Assembly (NCBI RefSeq): GCF_028453695.1
Contig: NC_135777.1
Span: 5,445,714-5,509,713 of the forward strand
Direction of reading: 5' to 3'
DNA length: 64,000 nt
From: Augochlora pura
Lineage: Eukaryota; Arthropoda; Insecta; Hymenoptera; Halictidae
In this document: positions 12,047-24,290 of the stretch, in pieces
How positions within the stretch are numbered: position 1 is the stretch's first letter
Layout of the letters: every line of letters starts with the position of its first letter
Position numbers and translations under genes: made by a program
The notes under the pieces: model-generated
The model's input: the letters and a program-made list of their open reading frames with translations, nothing else
Database searches by the model: none
What the model was told of the DNA's origin: nothing

Positions 12047-13530
12047 CACCTAAAAATTCTGCTTCCATCACCATTGCATCTATCTTCGGCAAATACTTCC
12101 TTATTTATTAATCAACTTATTACCAGATTTATCTTCAAATTGCAATTTTAATTTGCATCAGAGTATGTCGAACTTAATGTCGTAAAATACTATCTCAAGC
12201 GAGGGCTTCGAGCTTCGATTTAAAAAAAATCATTGTCCGCGACGATTTTTCTCTATAATTTCGTCGAGCGTCGCGAGTCGGGTCAAGATCAACCCAGCTT
12301 CGCCGGCGAACGGCTAAAGGAAGAAAGCTCGGTGCGAGGCAAAAGGGAGGGGGACGGAGCATGGTCGCGGTGAAAGGGTGAAAGGGATGCAAAGGCAAGT
12401 GGAAGCAAACGGTGGCGCGAGGGTGTAAGTCGAAAGAGGAGGGGAGGAGGAAAGAGGGCGGGGTGATAAAAAAGCAGAGATGGACAACGAAGATTGAAGC
12501 GGAAAGGGCTGGAAGGGGAGGCGGGCGACCGGAGGAGAAGGCGGATGGAAGGGACGCGCGGGAGACGGCGGAGAGGGGAGGGGAGGGGGGGTCGGCCGGA
12601 ACCGAGGAAGAAGGGAAAGACAAACGCCTTTGTCCGAGGCGCGCGGGGGCGTGGGCGTGCATGCATGCGCTCCGGGTGCACGTGCAGCCTGCACATATGG
12701 TAGAACTCTCGCGTGTCGCCGGAATCTCGCCGGTGTAAGGGACCCGGCTACAAAGTAGAACGTGGTCACGCGCTGATTTTCTAATAACCCGGCAGCGTTT
12801 CATTGATTTGTAATCGTCACGGTCCGCGGACTCAATGGCCAAGAGAACGCGAGCACGCTCGCATGCGAAGTTCTGCGAACGGCTGTCCCCGCGTATCGTT
12901 TTCACCTCGCATTAATATTCGAACAACCCTTCGACCCTTGCGCGGAAAATTCCTTTAACGCGTTAACCGGCGCTCGTTCGTCGTTTCCTTCCCCGTCGAG
13001 ACAATCTTTAATTTACCTTGGTTTAGACTCGGTTTGGACTCGGTTTAGACTCGCTTCAACCTTCGAGCGAATCAACGATTCATCGAACGAATCGAAACGC
13101 CGCGCCGTCCCACGTGCTTTCGGCGTCGATTAGGCTCGAAGACAGCCGCGAGACAACTGTGACTCGAGCCACGCCTTCCGACGGCGCACCGTGGCGCGTT
13201 CCGACGATCAACGTTGCCGCGTGACCGACTCCTTTAACCCGAAATTATTGAGCCTAACGAGTCCGCGATCCTCCTTCGAGACAACGCTGTGATCGCGGCC
13301 GAGCGATCGATCTCCTCCCGTTTCCACTCGGTTACCACGCGATCGAACGAAACATCTAATTTGTCGTCGCATCGAACAATCGTCCGACTCTCTGGCAGCT
13401 ATAGAGCTTCGTTGGATCATTAATTCGAGCGATCATGGCATTAGGAAACAGGGTCAAGAGGTAAAATCAGCTGCCGGTAGCCGCGATTTATTAAAAAGAT
13501 CTGCTGTCATTTTTCTCAAGCATAGGACAC

Positions 13531-13861
13531 TTAACCCTTTCGGTACGAGTGCCGGATATATCCGGCGTCCGTGCGACGACCGCTCTGGACGAGCGCCGGA
13601 TATATCCGATGACCGGTATAAATAACAGAATTTTATATAAATAAATGTTAATATTTTATATAAGTACCTCTGAATATCTCCTAAATTACAAGCAACACTT
13701 TTGTTCAAAAATGTCGTTTTATTAAGCACAGTTTTTCTTTAACGCTTAGGAAATATTTTCTTATAAAGGAGGACTCGTCATGTGCGGCGGCAATTTTCGG
13801 CGCGGGGCCGCGTGCAGCGAGAGTGTCATGGCGGACAGAGTGCTCGTACCGAAAGGGTTAA
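13531..13861 (+). mobile_element. piggyBac-like MITE family B, complete (331 bp)
   Basis: TTAA at both ends and terminal inverted repeats CCCTTTCGGTACGAG / CTCGTACCGAAAGGG. The perfect 16-bp palindrome GCCGGATATATCCGGC lies at 13551-13566 and a second copy at 13595-13608, exactly 44 bp apart. The first is centred 23.5 bp from the end. Confidence 0.88.
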
Positions 13862-14372
13862 GGATCGAACAGAGTCGCGGTAGAAAATATCGACGATCAA
13901 TTTCGGTCGACCGATGTCCAAGGAAATAAGCGTCTCGTTCGACTGTGTGCCCGTGGTCGCGTCGGTTTTGTCACGCTCGTTCGCGAGAGGTTACTTTGGT
14001 AACGCGCGACGGTAACACGGCGCCTGTAACGAGGCGGCTGCCTTCCGCAACGAGGGGTTGCTCGAAACCGTCTCCCCTCTTACCCTACCCCTCCCGTTCC
14101 GGCCCGTTTTATCGAGAATTTTCTACCCCCCGTTTTCTTTTTTTCTGCTTTCGATCCTAATTAACGCGATTAATTGTCCTCGTGCTTCGATCCGCCGGAC
14201 TAATTACACAAGTGTCTCTGTCCGGGGTTCATTAATCTCTAGTGCCTTCGACGAACGCGTTTCGCCCGCGCCGAGAAATGTTTCGCTCTAAGATAGAGGA
14301 TCGACGCGCCGTTTCCGGGCTTCGTCCTGCACTTCTTCAGATTTTCTTACTCGAAGTTGGTTAGAGTTGCTA

Positions 14373-14480
14373 TTGGATTGGCAAGAAAGTAATATCGGGT
14401 TTTTAGTGTGACATAAAATTCATTTTTTTTATAGAAAAAATTGTAGGGATTATTTTCAGGGTAAATTCCACGTGACTTTG
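14373..14480 (+). mobile_element. Mariner terminus (solo end)
   Basis: TA followed by TTGGATTGGCAAGAAAGTAA, a mariner-type terminal repeat. No transposase follows, and the extent is approximate. Confidence 0.45.
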
Positions 14481-14536
14481 TAATATGATAAAACAATAAC
14501 CGCACCTTCGATTAATAATAATATCACAGTTTATTA

Positions 14537-14700
14537 TTAACCCTTTGCACTCGAAGCCATTTCAACTGAAAATTTAAAGTAATTTCTCCGACTTATAGTT
14601 TTTCCATTTTATATAGTAAAGTGCATTTTACGCATACGTAATTGATTTTTGTCATTTGCATCAACATTACATAACCTCAAAAATCGTTTAAATTTTGTTA
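14537..14700 (-). mobile_element. piggyBac-like MITE family A, inverted, truncated
   Basis: TTAACCCTTTGCACTCGAAG then CCATTTCAACTG: this is the reverse complement of the family A right end. The partner end is missing. Confidence 0.6.
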
Positions 14701-15483
14701 GTATGGAGATTATTCTGTCATGTGATAGAACAATTTGATACTTTTACGTTAACTATATTTTAATTAATAATGATATATGTTGTGATAATTATGATATTTA
14801 ATCATTATTATTAATTATGATAACTAATTATGACATTAACGCAACCGTAACCGGTACTTTCGGCAAACTCCACCCGAAGTGTCCCCGGGAATTAGACACA
14901 AGTATGACACAAGTTCGCCGAGAGTTATTGTGATAAAATAACGGCGGGCTCGCGGGGCACTCGATCGTATCAGCGGACGTTAACGCGTTTACGAGCGGAT
15001 GAAGAACATTCGGAACTTTCGTAACGGAGTTTTACCATTGTTCGGCCGCGAGGAGCGATCGACGTTGTTTCATTTGCCGCGATTCCCTCCTTTCCGAACG
15101 CGGAAAAATGATAAATACCTTATGGAGGATGAAACGGGAATCCAATAAACGTGAATATTATTCGGGCCGCTTGCGCTGAAATGAAATACTCTGCTCTGTT
15201 TTTCAACGTACAATGCGAGCCCCGTCCCCGGAATCCTTTCTCCGGTTCGATCGTTAACGATCAAGACGGAGCTAACTCGGTCAAACATTCCGCGGATTCA
15301 ATCGGGTTCTTCGGGCGCCGAAGCTAAAGCGCCCGGCTCTTGCCACGGAGACTGCAATACGCGGGGCTCGGAATTTTTTCAGATTTCCATCGACGATACG
15401 ACGAGAAATCGTGCCGGGACGCGGCCTATACTACGGAACTAACTCTTCCTCGATTTACACGAGCCAGATATCTTCGCTTTTCA

Positions 15484-15707
15484 TTAACACTAGGTTTACG
15501 GAGCAATAAAAGCAGCGGTTTTATATTTGTTTATGAAAGTAACGATTTATTCTAATCGTTAATGTAATCGATAAATAAATAAATATAAATAATTATAATA
15601 AATATAATCGACAAATAAGCAATAAATTTATCTTTAAAATCTGAATAATAGTACGTTAACAAATCGGTGACCCGTCATTTTGACGGATTCCGTAAATCTA
15701 GTGTTAA
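15484..15707 (+). mobile_element. piggyBac-like MITE family J, complete (224 bp)
   Basis: TTAA at both ends with inverted repeats CACTAGGTTTACGGA / TCCGTAAATCTAGTG. The palindrome CCGTCATTTTGACGG (15672-15686) is centred 24 bp from the right end. Its terminal sequence is unlike the CCCTTT families, but the geometry is the same. Confidence 0.8.
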
Positions 15708-16397
15708 ATGAAACGGCGATCCATTTAATAACAGGAAACGATACGACATTCTTGGAGCGGCTTCATAAATCTTGCGGATCGCTTAAGGAGATAACAATGA
15801 ATTCGCAATTTTTAATCAAATACGAAGTTGGTCGAGAGGTTAAATCCGGACGACCCTTTCTGGGCCGCAGGGTCGAAATCGAAACGCGATTATTTTTATG
15901 AAAATATATAAATATAATAATGAGATAAAATATAATAATTCATAAATTTTTATGAAAACATATAAAATATAAAAATATATAATGATAAGTGTGAAATTAT
16001 CGAGTGGATCGCTCGGTGACAACGGAACATCGCCGAAGAAACACGCGCGATGAAAAAGGCGCGAGGCCCTCGAGGGTGGAACGTTTGCTGGCAAGCAACG
16101 AAACCGCGAAGGGTTCGAAGTCGTGGTCCGAAGACTCTCCCAATTAGACGGACGAGTCCGGAGGGCCCCGCGCCCTTCGGCCAAGTGTTAATTCACTGGC
16201 TCGCATGCGCGTGGAAGGGTTAGCTTTCCATCCCTCCCCTCCCCTCCCCTCCTTCCCCCTCCGTGTCTCGGGCTGCTCCGTGAATTTCGTGGCGGCTGTT
16301 CGGAGACTCGGCCGAGGAAACGAGCGAGACGGGAGCCTAATGAAAAATATTAAGCCCCGAGATGCCGGCGAAACAAATTAATGTTTCGCTCGGCGGG

Positions 16398-16401
<4 letters not shown>

Positions 16402-16451
<50 letters not shown>
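16402..16451. repeat. (TC)25 microsatellite
   Basis: Uninterrupted TC dinucleotide run inside BTB intron 1. Confidence 0.97.
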
Positions 16452-16454
<3 letters not shown>

Positions 16455-16868
16455 TGAACGCGAAACGTTTTTCGAGGGAATAGTGACGCGGCGCGCACAC
16501 TCTATTATTTCCATTATCTGGAAGCACTTCGTTCTCAATTACGATTTTCTTTGTCTTTTATCCATCGTGTATTTCGTTATTAATGTTTGGAACGTTGCTT
16601 CAGAATCGTTTCTAACATGACTTTTAACTTTTTGAGACACTAGATTTTTGAAAATAAATAGATCCATGTGGTGTAGAAATTTTGTCGCATTTTTAATTAC
16701 AATAAAAAAATGAGAGCATGTAAAGACATAAGCAAATAATAATTCAACCGAATTTGTAGAATAAGACTGAATTTATAGAATGAGACTGGAATTATAGAAT
16801 GAGACATAAATGGTCCCATCATGCATTACCGGACATTAGAAAGGTATTTTTAATCCCACTGTAAACAG

Positions 16869-17110
16869 TTAACCCTTTGCACTCGAGTGGTGACTCTGAG
16901 GCACCACTAAAATTATTGTTGCAAAGATAATTTTTGTGACAATAAGGTTTAGATTGAAAAAATGATCAAGTAGTAAAACTGTTGGCAGGAGTTGGAAGAA
17001 TAAATTTTGTGTGCATAAAAATTGATTTTGTTAAATAGAATGGAGATACCACGAACCAGAAAAATTATTTCAAATTTCCAGTTAAAATGGCTCCGAGTGC
17101 AAAGGGTTAA
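16869..17110 (+). mobile_element. piggyBac-like MITE family A, complete (242 bp)
   Basis: TTAA at both ends; left CCCTTTGCACTCGAG, right GGCTCCGAGTGCAAAGGG. Hairpin GTGGTG...CACCAC at 16887-16907 is centred at 16897, 24 bp from the start. Closely related to 59336-59571. Confidence 0.88.
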
Positions 17111-17996
17111 TACACGATTTTGAGTCTTAACGTAGCAAGTAGCGCACGGTAACTGGCTGCCGTAGCTCATGTTGCCGAAATATCGCAGCGAGCGACGCTC
17201 GCGCGGCAAGACAGAGAGGTTTCGCGAGGGTGTTGAACGTCGAAGGGTGTCGGCGGCGGTGACGGCGACGGCGGCAGGGGGTGAAAAAGTACTTACGCCC
17301 GTACGAAAATATCGATTATACTTTTTTACGAGTTCACTCGCTTCGGCGGGTGTTAATTTCGCGAAACGGCTTTTCCTTCGCCACGCGTCGCTCGTAAAAT
17401 CCCATTAACACGTGCGGGAGCACTCGTCCTCCCTTCCTGCGCCCCCACCTACGCACACACGCCCCGGCACCCTTGTTCCCTTACCGCGCGCCACCCCTCT
17501 CTCTCACTCTCTCACTCTCCCTTCGGGCTCGCGTGTGTGTTGTCGGTCATCCAGTCGCGTCGAGGGAAATTTCGAGCGCGCGTTTTCCATCCAGGCTTTT
17601 GAGGAATCACCGACACACGGTGATTTCCACCCACGCCCGCCGCCGACGCCGTTTTCACTTTTTCAAGCTCGTGTCACTGGGTTTTCGAACTCGTCGTCCC
17701 GCGCCTCGCCGACTCTGGCCCGAACCCGGAGCCCGCGAGAAAGAGAGAGAGAGCGAGAGAGAGAGCCAGGCTCGTTTAATGAAACGCTTTGTTTGCCGGA
17801 CGGTCCGCGTCGGTAATCGGGCACACCGAGGCAGACGCGCGCTTCCCAACGATAACCGTTCCGCGCGTTCTCGCTATCGGCAGGCCCGACACCCTCGCCA
17901 AACTTATCTCCTTCGATTTTTCACAGTCGAGAGGTGAAAGTTGAACATTTTCAAGGAATCGATTCTTTTTTGTCTTTTTTGTTCGCCTATTGCTCT

Positions 17997-18209
17997 TCAA
18001 CCCTTTGCATTTCAACCGGAAAATCCAAAATCTTCAGACTTACAATGTTTTCATTTTATATAACTTGGAGCATTTTATACATTATAAAATTGAATTTGGT
18101 GACTTATGTAACGGATAATGGCTGTTAACAATTTTTTAACCCTTTGCACTCGAGCGGTGCAAAATTGTTACAGCAGGTTCCGAAATAATTTTCATGTTAT
18201 GAAAAATTA
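17997..18209. mobile_element. Two nested piggyBac-like family A fragments, cut by a gap
   Basis: An inverted right-end fragment starts TCAACCCTTTGCATTTCAAC at 17997. A second left end, TTAACCCTTTGCACTCGAG, starts at 18136 inside it and runs into the N gap at 18210. Confidence 0.6.
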
Positions 18210-18309
18210 NNNNNNNNNNNNNNNNNNNNNNNNNNNNNNNNNNNNNNNNNNNNNNNNNNNNNNNNNNNNNNNNNNNNNNNNNNNNNNNNNNNNNNNNNNN
18301 NNNNNNNNN
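18210..18309. other. Assembly gap (100 N)
   Basis: Exactly 100 N, inside a family A element, so repeat collapse is a likely cause. Confidence 0.98.
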
Positions 18310-18375
18310 GTCACGCCGATTTTTTCGCCAATCAGCTCGTTAAACTCGCTTTCAATCTATTTGCGCCGGGTGATC

Positions 18376-18430
18376 TTAACCCTTTTAGCATCGACGAAAA
18401 AGCTGCGCGTAGTCGAAACGTGGCTAAGCC
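18376..18430 (+). mobile_element. TTAA-type element end (unassigned, K-like)
   Basis: TTAACCCTTTTAGCATCGACG. Short inverted arms CGAC/GTCG are centred near 18403.5, about 23.5 bp in. Only one end is found. Confidence 0.4.
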
Positions 18431-18915
18431 TGTTCGATGTACTTTAAAGAAATTATAAAGTATGAAATTATGTAGTTAAAAAATGTTTTGAATCGTATAA
18501 ATTAAGTATCCGAAGTGTTTCAAAGATATGTAAAATATATTAAGTATTGTTTTCTTTTTCAATTTGAAGCATCTTAAATTATGTTGAATAGACTTGAGCA
18601 CCTTCAAATTTTATAATGAATCTGGATGTTAATTTTGAAAGTGACCTAACTCCATTCTTGATAATGTATTCTTGTATGACTCCATTCTTGTATGACTGAT
18701 TAGTATCTTGTACGTAAATTTTTAAATTCATTGAAACGCAAACCCTTAAATATCTCGATTTGAAGATAAACGGAGTTAGGCCACTTTCAAAATAAACGTC
18801 TCGTATCTTCGTGCCGCCGGGTCGCAAGGTGCGACGATGTCGCGGCTGAAATGCGACGAACGAGCCGGCGCGCAGCTCCGGAACGTGAATGAAGCAGCTA
18901 GAAGTCTTTGCTTAC

Positions 18916-19110
18916 CTTGTGCGCTCTGAGAGTTTTGCCCTCGCAGGCAAGGGTGACGTCGCAGAACACCTGCCGCTCGAGCAGCTGTGAGAACATGGTC
19001 TGTAGGTTGCTGTGATGGTACTTCCATCGTAGACAATACTGTTGGGGGAACATGTTGGACGATGACGTCGCGGGAGGTGTCGTTACTGAATTGCCTCGTT
19101 GCTGAAGCAT
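18916..19110 (-). CDS. BTB-ttk family transcription regulator, exon 1 (start and first half of BTB domain)
   Basis: First coding exon of a BTB/POZ nuclear regulator of the insect ttk/bab/lola group; BTB domains of this group dimerise and usually sit N-terminal to zinc fingers or HTH-psq domains. The exon encodes 65 residues. Residues 1-22 are a Ser/Thr/Gln-rich leader. From residue 23 comes QQYCLRWKYHHSNL, then DVTLACEG and LRAHK, the hallmark strands and helices of the first half of the domain. The ATG at 19110-19108 is chosen because an in-frame TAA lies upstream on the minus strand with no ATG between; a second ATG lies 19 codons further in. The exon ends AAG|GTAAGC with donor GT at 18915-18914, phase 0. 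It continues into 5337-5188. The 5' UTR, promoter and possible upstream exons are not recognisable. The orthologue is not assigned. Confidence 0.9.
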
Positions 19111-19231
19111 GCGCGAACCTGGCACGGTCGCTAACTGAACACGTCGCCGTGATTCACCTTAATCCCGTCTTCGATACCTGTCAACCTGCAACATTTCGTT
19201 GACGATCACCAAACGAAGTCGGGTACGTTGG

Positions 19232-19317
19232 AAGTCGAAGACACCCCAAAGTCGAAGATATCCCAAAGTCGAAGATATCCCAAAGTCGAAGATATCCCAA
19301 AGTCGAAGACTCCCCAA
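19232..19317. repeat. 17-bp tandem repeat, about 5 copies
   Basis: Unit AAGTCGAAGATATCCCA, repeated from 19232 with the last copies diverging (GACTCCCC). It starts about 120 bp upstream of the BTB start codon. Confidence 0.88.
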
Positions 19318-20865
19318 AATCGAGACCCCAAAAAAAGAGAAAGAGAAAGAGAAAGATCGCTGCGTGCCAAGAAATTAATCGGAGAAAATGGCACCAGCGT
19401 ATCGCGAGGGATCGCTCCAAGGATCGTGTGCACCTCCCCGGTTCCCACGATGCCCGGTCTAATCAATTATCTTAGAACGGGGGCTCGCTCGCGCGCGCGC
19501 GCGCGCGTTCCTCGCGCGGAAATTGCGTTCGAAAATTACGACCGGTTCGAGAGGCGGCAATTTATGTTTCCTGCGAAGCTACTTTTCGTTCCATCTGTTG
19601 CCTCCGCTCGCTACGCAGCACGCGGCACGACGGGAAGAGGCCGCACGATCGATGGGACGCGGTTGTGTCTAGGCTACCGGCAAAAGTCTCTTACAGGTGT
19701 CGGCCGATGGGAAGTCAGTCGCCGGTCTCGTTCCCGATGCTCTCGAACACCGACCTGGAGCCCGCCTCTTCTCTCGGATTCTCGTCGATGCTTTTTCAAG
19801 CGAACGTCGCTGGAACCGTGTATGCCACCATCGGGGATCGGTTACGCGATCGGTTACGCGACTGTCAACGACACCTGAAACAGAGACGAGAACGGTCGGT
19901 GAATGCGCGTAGCATATAATTAGGTGTTCGCTATAATTATATACTCTGGTATAAAGTACAATTACGTGTAGAACACGTGATACGAGTCATGGAGAGTTTG
20001 TCTCGAAACCAGCTGGAATTTCGTCGAGTCAAAAAATATGTACAAACGTTTCGTGAAATTAAAATCTAGAAAGACGACGCAGCGTCAAAGGGGCAGATCC
20101 GTTTGCAGCGAACAAACGCTTTCAATGTTTTAAACATAAGAAATTGAATTTCGGGCATGGAACGCTTCTTGGCCAGACCGCTGCGCGCCGGTCCAGCCGA
20201 CTGCGTTCTGATCCGGTTAGGCTCGCGACGGTAATCGATTTAACGAATGTTGGGATCAACCGCCTTTGGACCAGGCTGGAACAGGCGCCTGGGATTCGTC
20301 GCAAACGGGACCTTCGATTCAATTTTCCATAGCGTTCGACTCGGCTCAATCAGCCCGTATCGATCCCCGGCTCCCCCTTTTTCTTCCCCCCCTGCACACA
20401 ACAAGTCCGATTAGGTTGGGTCTCATCCAGTCCGATTAAACGCGGTTCCAGCCAGCCTTCCGGCACGCCGCTCGATACGACGACCCGCCGCGATGTGCCG
20501 GCCGCGCGGCCGGGTCATCGATTAATTAATATTATTACTTGAAAACAAACGGGGCCGCCCGCCGCCCCAGCCCCCCACTACGATCTTCGGTGAATTCGCG
20601 ATGCTCCGACTCGAACCCTATATTGCACCATCCATGTCCGCTTCCTTGCAAAGTGCTTTTATGTCCAGCGTTATAACCAAAATTTAACGTCGATGTAACA
20701 TTTGTTCGTCCATAAGTGCCGTTTGAAAGAACCGCTAATCAACGGTCGAAAAAAAAACACGTCGAATGTATTTTTGATGTTTTTTTTGCGCAACGCAGGA
20801 CAAAAGACTTTTTACTGAATTTTTCAAGGTCGTTCGAACGTTGTTTCGATTTCTTTTAAAAAACG

Positions 20866-20954
20866 GGATACCGTATTTTTGTTTCGCTACAATGTTTTCA
20901 TTTCGTTCTATTATACCGCTCTCCCATTGTAGCGAAACAAAAATACGGTATACC
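20866..20954. repeat. Hairpin: 28-29 bp nearly perfect inverted repeat, 30-nt loop
   Basis: Left arm 20866-20894 reads GGATACCGTATTTTTG then TTTCGCTACAATG; the right arm 20925-20954 is its reverse complement with one extra A near the end. The structure is not part of a recognised element. Confidence 0.8.
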
Positions 20955-23900
20955 AATTAAAAAATTGAAATCACCCCTGAAATGAACCTGAAAAATTTAG
21001 TCAAAAAAACTTGCTGTCCTCTATTAAACGCGTTCGACGCAAACATAAAAAGTCTACCGTTTAATAGTTACCGCAACCCGCACCGATCCAAAAAAGATGA
21101 CAAAGCAAAGTAAAGTAAACAGCCGATACAACGATCGCGACTGTATTCAAAGATGAAGTTACGATTTTTTAATTACCCTTAACGGTCGTATTAGCTCGAA
21201 AGCACCAACGCGGATAGAGAAAAAGTTAACGAAGTGCGACACAGAATTCGCAAGAGTGCAGATCCGAGTAATAGGTTCGCACGGTGCGAGGTTTGCTTTA
21301 AAAAGGAATGTCCTAAAAAATGTCGTATCTACTTGGTGTTTCAGGTATTAGAATTTAAATAGAATACGTTCGCGTGTACGGGTTCCGGAGTATAGGTATA
21401 CGAAATTGTGCAACAATTACACAAAAATTATATATTCTATAAAAATTGTAGAAAAATGTCTACAGGACCGTCGCGAGATCATAATGGTTGCATAGCGTTC
21501 CATTTAAATCGTGAAAGTAGGTAAAAAAAGTTCCGCGATCCGCGCGCGCGTCATTTATTTACAGCGATGAAAATTCTGTTCGAAATTACACGGTGCAGAG
21601 CGCGCGAAAGAATGGAAGACGAGCCGGCTATTAATAATTCTCGAAAGAAAAATCGGACCGTACCAGGAAAAATATTCTACGCGAAAATATCTCCGGGGGG
21701 GAAACTCTGTTTCCGGCTGAATCTGGCATAGATATCGGAGCGCTTCCTCGAGCGCCGGCGACCCGCTAAAATTGGAGGGACGCCGGGTTTTCGACGGTTC
21801 GAGGCGAAGGTTTCGGTGCGCGCAGCCGCGAATTAATTTCTAATGCATAGTAAACTTCACCGTGGCCGTAGAACGAGAGCTAGTTTCGTCACAGTTGTCA
21901 GACGCTCATCCGCCCGACGGCTGATTTACGACGGCTTTTTGCGAAGCCACTCGTCACGAGCCACGAATGCTTACTCGCCTATGACTACGGCGGCCGGTGG
22001 TTAAGCATTAGGCATCGGACGAAAGGAAATAAGAAATTCCGTCGGCGGCGTGGTGTAACGCCGGACGGAGGCCGATCGTCGATCGCTTGTCTCGGTGAAC
22101 GACGATGAAAGCCGGTAATTACTGTTAAATCGACGACTCCGGCTGGCCCGTGGGCCGACCATCGATCATCCAACCTGTTTGCCACGGCTGCTCTCCACCT
22201 CCCGGTGAAAAACGAAAGAAATCCGAGACTCCTTCAAGGAGAACGGTCAACCGATTTCTGGCGTGTTCGACGCGAAATTTCGCCGACCTTCGAAATATTC
22301 GTAAACTCTTGTATCCCATGAGAAATGACCCAGTTTCAATAAATCATTTCCGACCGTTAACTGTCACGTTCCGGTAGCAACAGGGCAACAGAATCCATAT
22401 CGCAGTACATAAACGTTGAAGGTCGAGGATGTGCACGGTCGCGCGTACAAGCGCGTTTGTTTTGATTTCGAGTCTTCGGCAGTGCCACGGTCAAACGGTC
22501 GAAGGGACCGTTGCGACGCCGGTAATATTTGCCCACGATATTCTTTAGTTTCACCCGAACCGCAGAGTGGAGAGGAGCATTCATTTTCTTTCTCTGGCCT
22601 TTAATATGCACGCAATTAGCTACCGTGTATCGCGTTATATTACGATTTTAGATCGAATACGCGAGTGCGCGTTGTGTTGTAATCGGTCGGCTCGAATAAA
22701 TATTTGATTATGGGAACTAAAGAAGCAGGGGAAGATCGTCGAGTGAAAAGCTACCGAACGGAAAGGGAAAAGGACCGTCGCTTGCGGAATCAACGCCAGA
22801 GATGGCCGTGGAAATGGTAAAACTCGAACGGGAATCGGTGCGCCAAATGAGATTTGTGAAACTCTTTCGCGTACGTGTCTTCTTGAGATTTTCCATTTTT
22901 GTGTCGGTATGGGGTAAGATTCAAAAATTAAAGAAGGGTTTGCCGAGATCTGAAACGTATTTCATGGGAAATCACATATTAAGTGAGAGCGCTAGATATT
23001 AGAGTGCTTCCCGTCGGAAGCAATCCGAGCCTTTGGAAATTGAATTTGTTGCGGCGCCGATTCTCGTCACGATTATATTTCTATATTTTAACAAGCAGTT
23101 ATTTTGGATAACAGCAAAATATTTTTAAAACGACTATCCTTTATGCGAATAAAAATCAGTCTCGTATTGACGAATTGTTGCCACGAAATTGTTGTCGGAA
23201 TCGTTATTTTGAATAAACGATTTAGAGCGTAGTGTGTCTCGAGGACGGGCGGTGCAGGAAATTCCGCAATCGGATCACGGTAAACCGTCTTGACGACAAC
23301 ATTCATGTCTCATGCGCAAAGAACCCGGTGACTTCCGGTTTCCGTCGTGCGGGGAACGGAGGCGCGAGGAAGGAGCATTATCTGGAAACGATTAACGCGA
23401 CCGGTTGTATCTATTAGCATAATTAACGCTGACCGAGCCCGTAAAACCGTGAAAGTCAAATGTCGGCATTGAAGTTTCATCGACCGGTGATGCGGCTCTC
23501 GTTACAGTATGATCGGAAAGTTGATTTACTCCGACGAGGTCCGCGCGAACGTCGTTCATCCCCTTAATCAAGGGCTGTTACACCGACCGTGAAAACTTGC
23601 CCGGTACTCACGGCGGAGGTTTTAATCGCGGAGCGACGGTTGATCGATGTCAAATATCGCGACAAATTGGGGGAATCGGAGGATGGGCGATGGGGAACGG
23701 TTCGCGCGAATTATGCCGGCTCCGTTCGCACCGATTCCGACAACCGGCTTGATTTCCGGCGGGGCAATCGGCCCGCGGCGATATCTAAGGCGAACAGTTT
23801 AGGCCGCACGCTCGGCTGCGGTTTCGAAATTTCCTCTGTGCCCGCGGCAGAACCCGAGTCTGCCCGTGGGAATCGATGAATTCCGCGAATCGGGGGAAAA

Positions 23901-24138
23901 GCCGGCGACCCCCCGGAAATCGCGGGTCGCGGATTCCGCGGAATTGGCTCCTCTGATGCCGCCATCTTGCCGACGCCGCGTTCCATTTTCTCTCGATTCT
24001 ACCGTTTGCTCTTTCGGCGATCTTTTTCGACGATTTATTGTCGACGCGGCGCGTTTTTATTATCCGACGGACAATTTTTCATCGCCGATAAAGAAACTAT
24101 ATTTAAAGGAATCATTTCTCTCGATAACGATGCATCGA

Positions 24139-24172
<34 letters not shown>
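24139..24172. repeat. (ATT)n microsatellite, tail of adjacent retroelement-like repeat
   Basis: About eleven ATT units. On the minus strand this is (AAT)n following GTTAATAAAG, the 3' tail of the repeat at 24173. Confidence 0.9.
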
Positions 24173-24173
<1 letters not shown>

Positions 24174-24290
24174 TTTATTAACGGGCTAGTAAGACCCTTT
24201 TGTGTTACATAGAGGTGTATAGTCCAGAATACATTCAAATAATATAATATAAACTAAAAATTACAGTATGTGCGTCATCAATAGCTGTGT
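24173..24290 (-). mobile_element. Putative non-LTR retrotransposon 3' end
   Basis: On the minus strand: GTATTCTGGAC, CACCTCTATGTAACACAAAA, GGGTCTTACTAGCCCG, TTAATAAAG, then (AAT)n. The same order recurs at 40470-40614 on the plus strand. A conserved 3' end with an AATAAA-like signal and a short A/T-rich tandem tail is what truncated LINE copies look like. No reverse transcriptase is visible, so the class is inferred. Confidence 0.5.

Larger units (their letters stand above)
5338..18915 (-). other. Intron 1 of the BTB gene (13.6 kb)
   Basis: Runs from donor GTAAGC at 18915 to acceptor TTGCAG at 5343-5338. It contains at least nine TTAA-flanked element ends (5494, 6484, 7056, 10417, 11811, 13531, 14537, 15484, 16869), two more close to its start (17997, 18136), three N gaps and a (TC)25 tract at 16402. 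The stretches 7060-9927, 10420-11810, 12050-13530 and 17111-17990 show no gene or repeat I recognise. Confidence 0.8.

Noticed and set aside
12195..12905. 236-codon minus-strand open frame
   Set aside because: Pro/Ser-rich translation of a purine/pyrimidine-skewed stretch; the same stretch is open in several frames.
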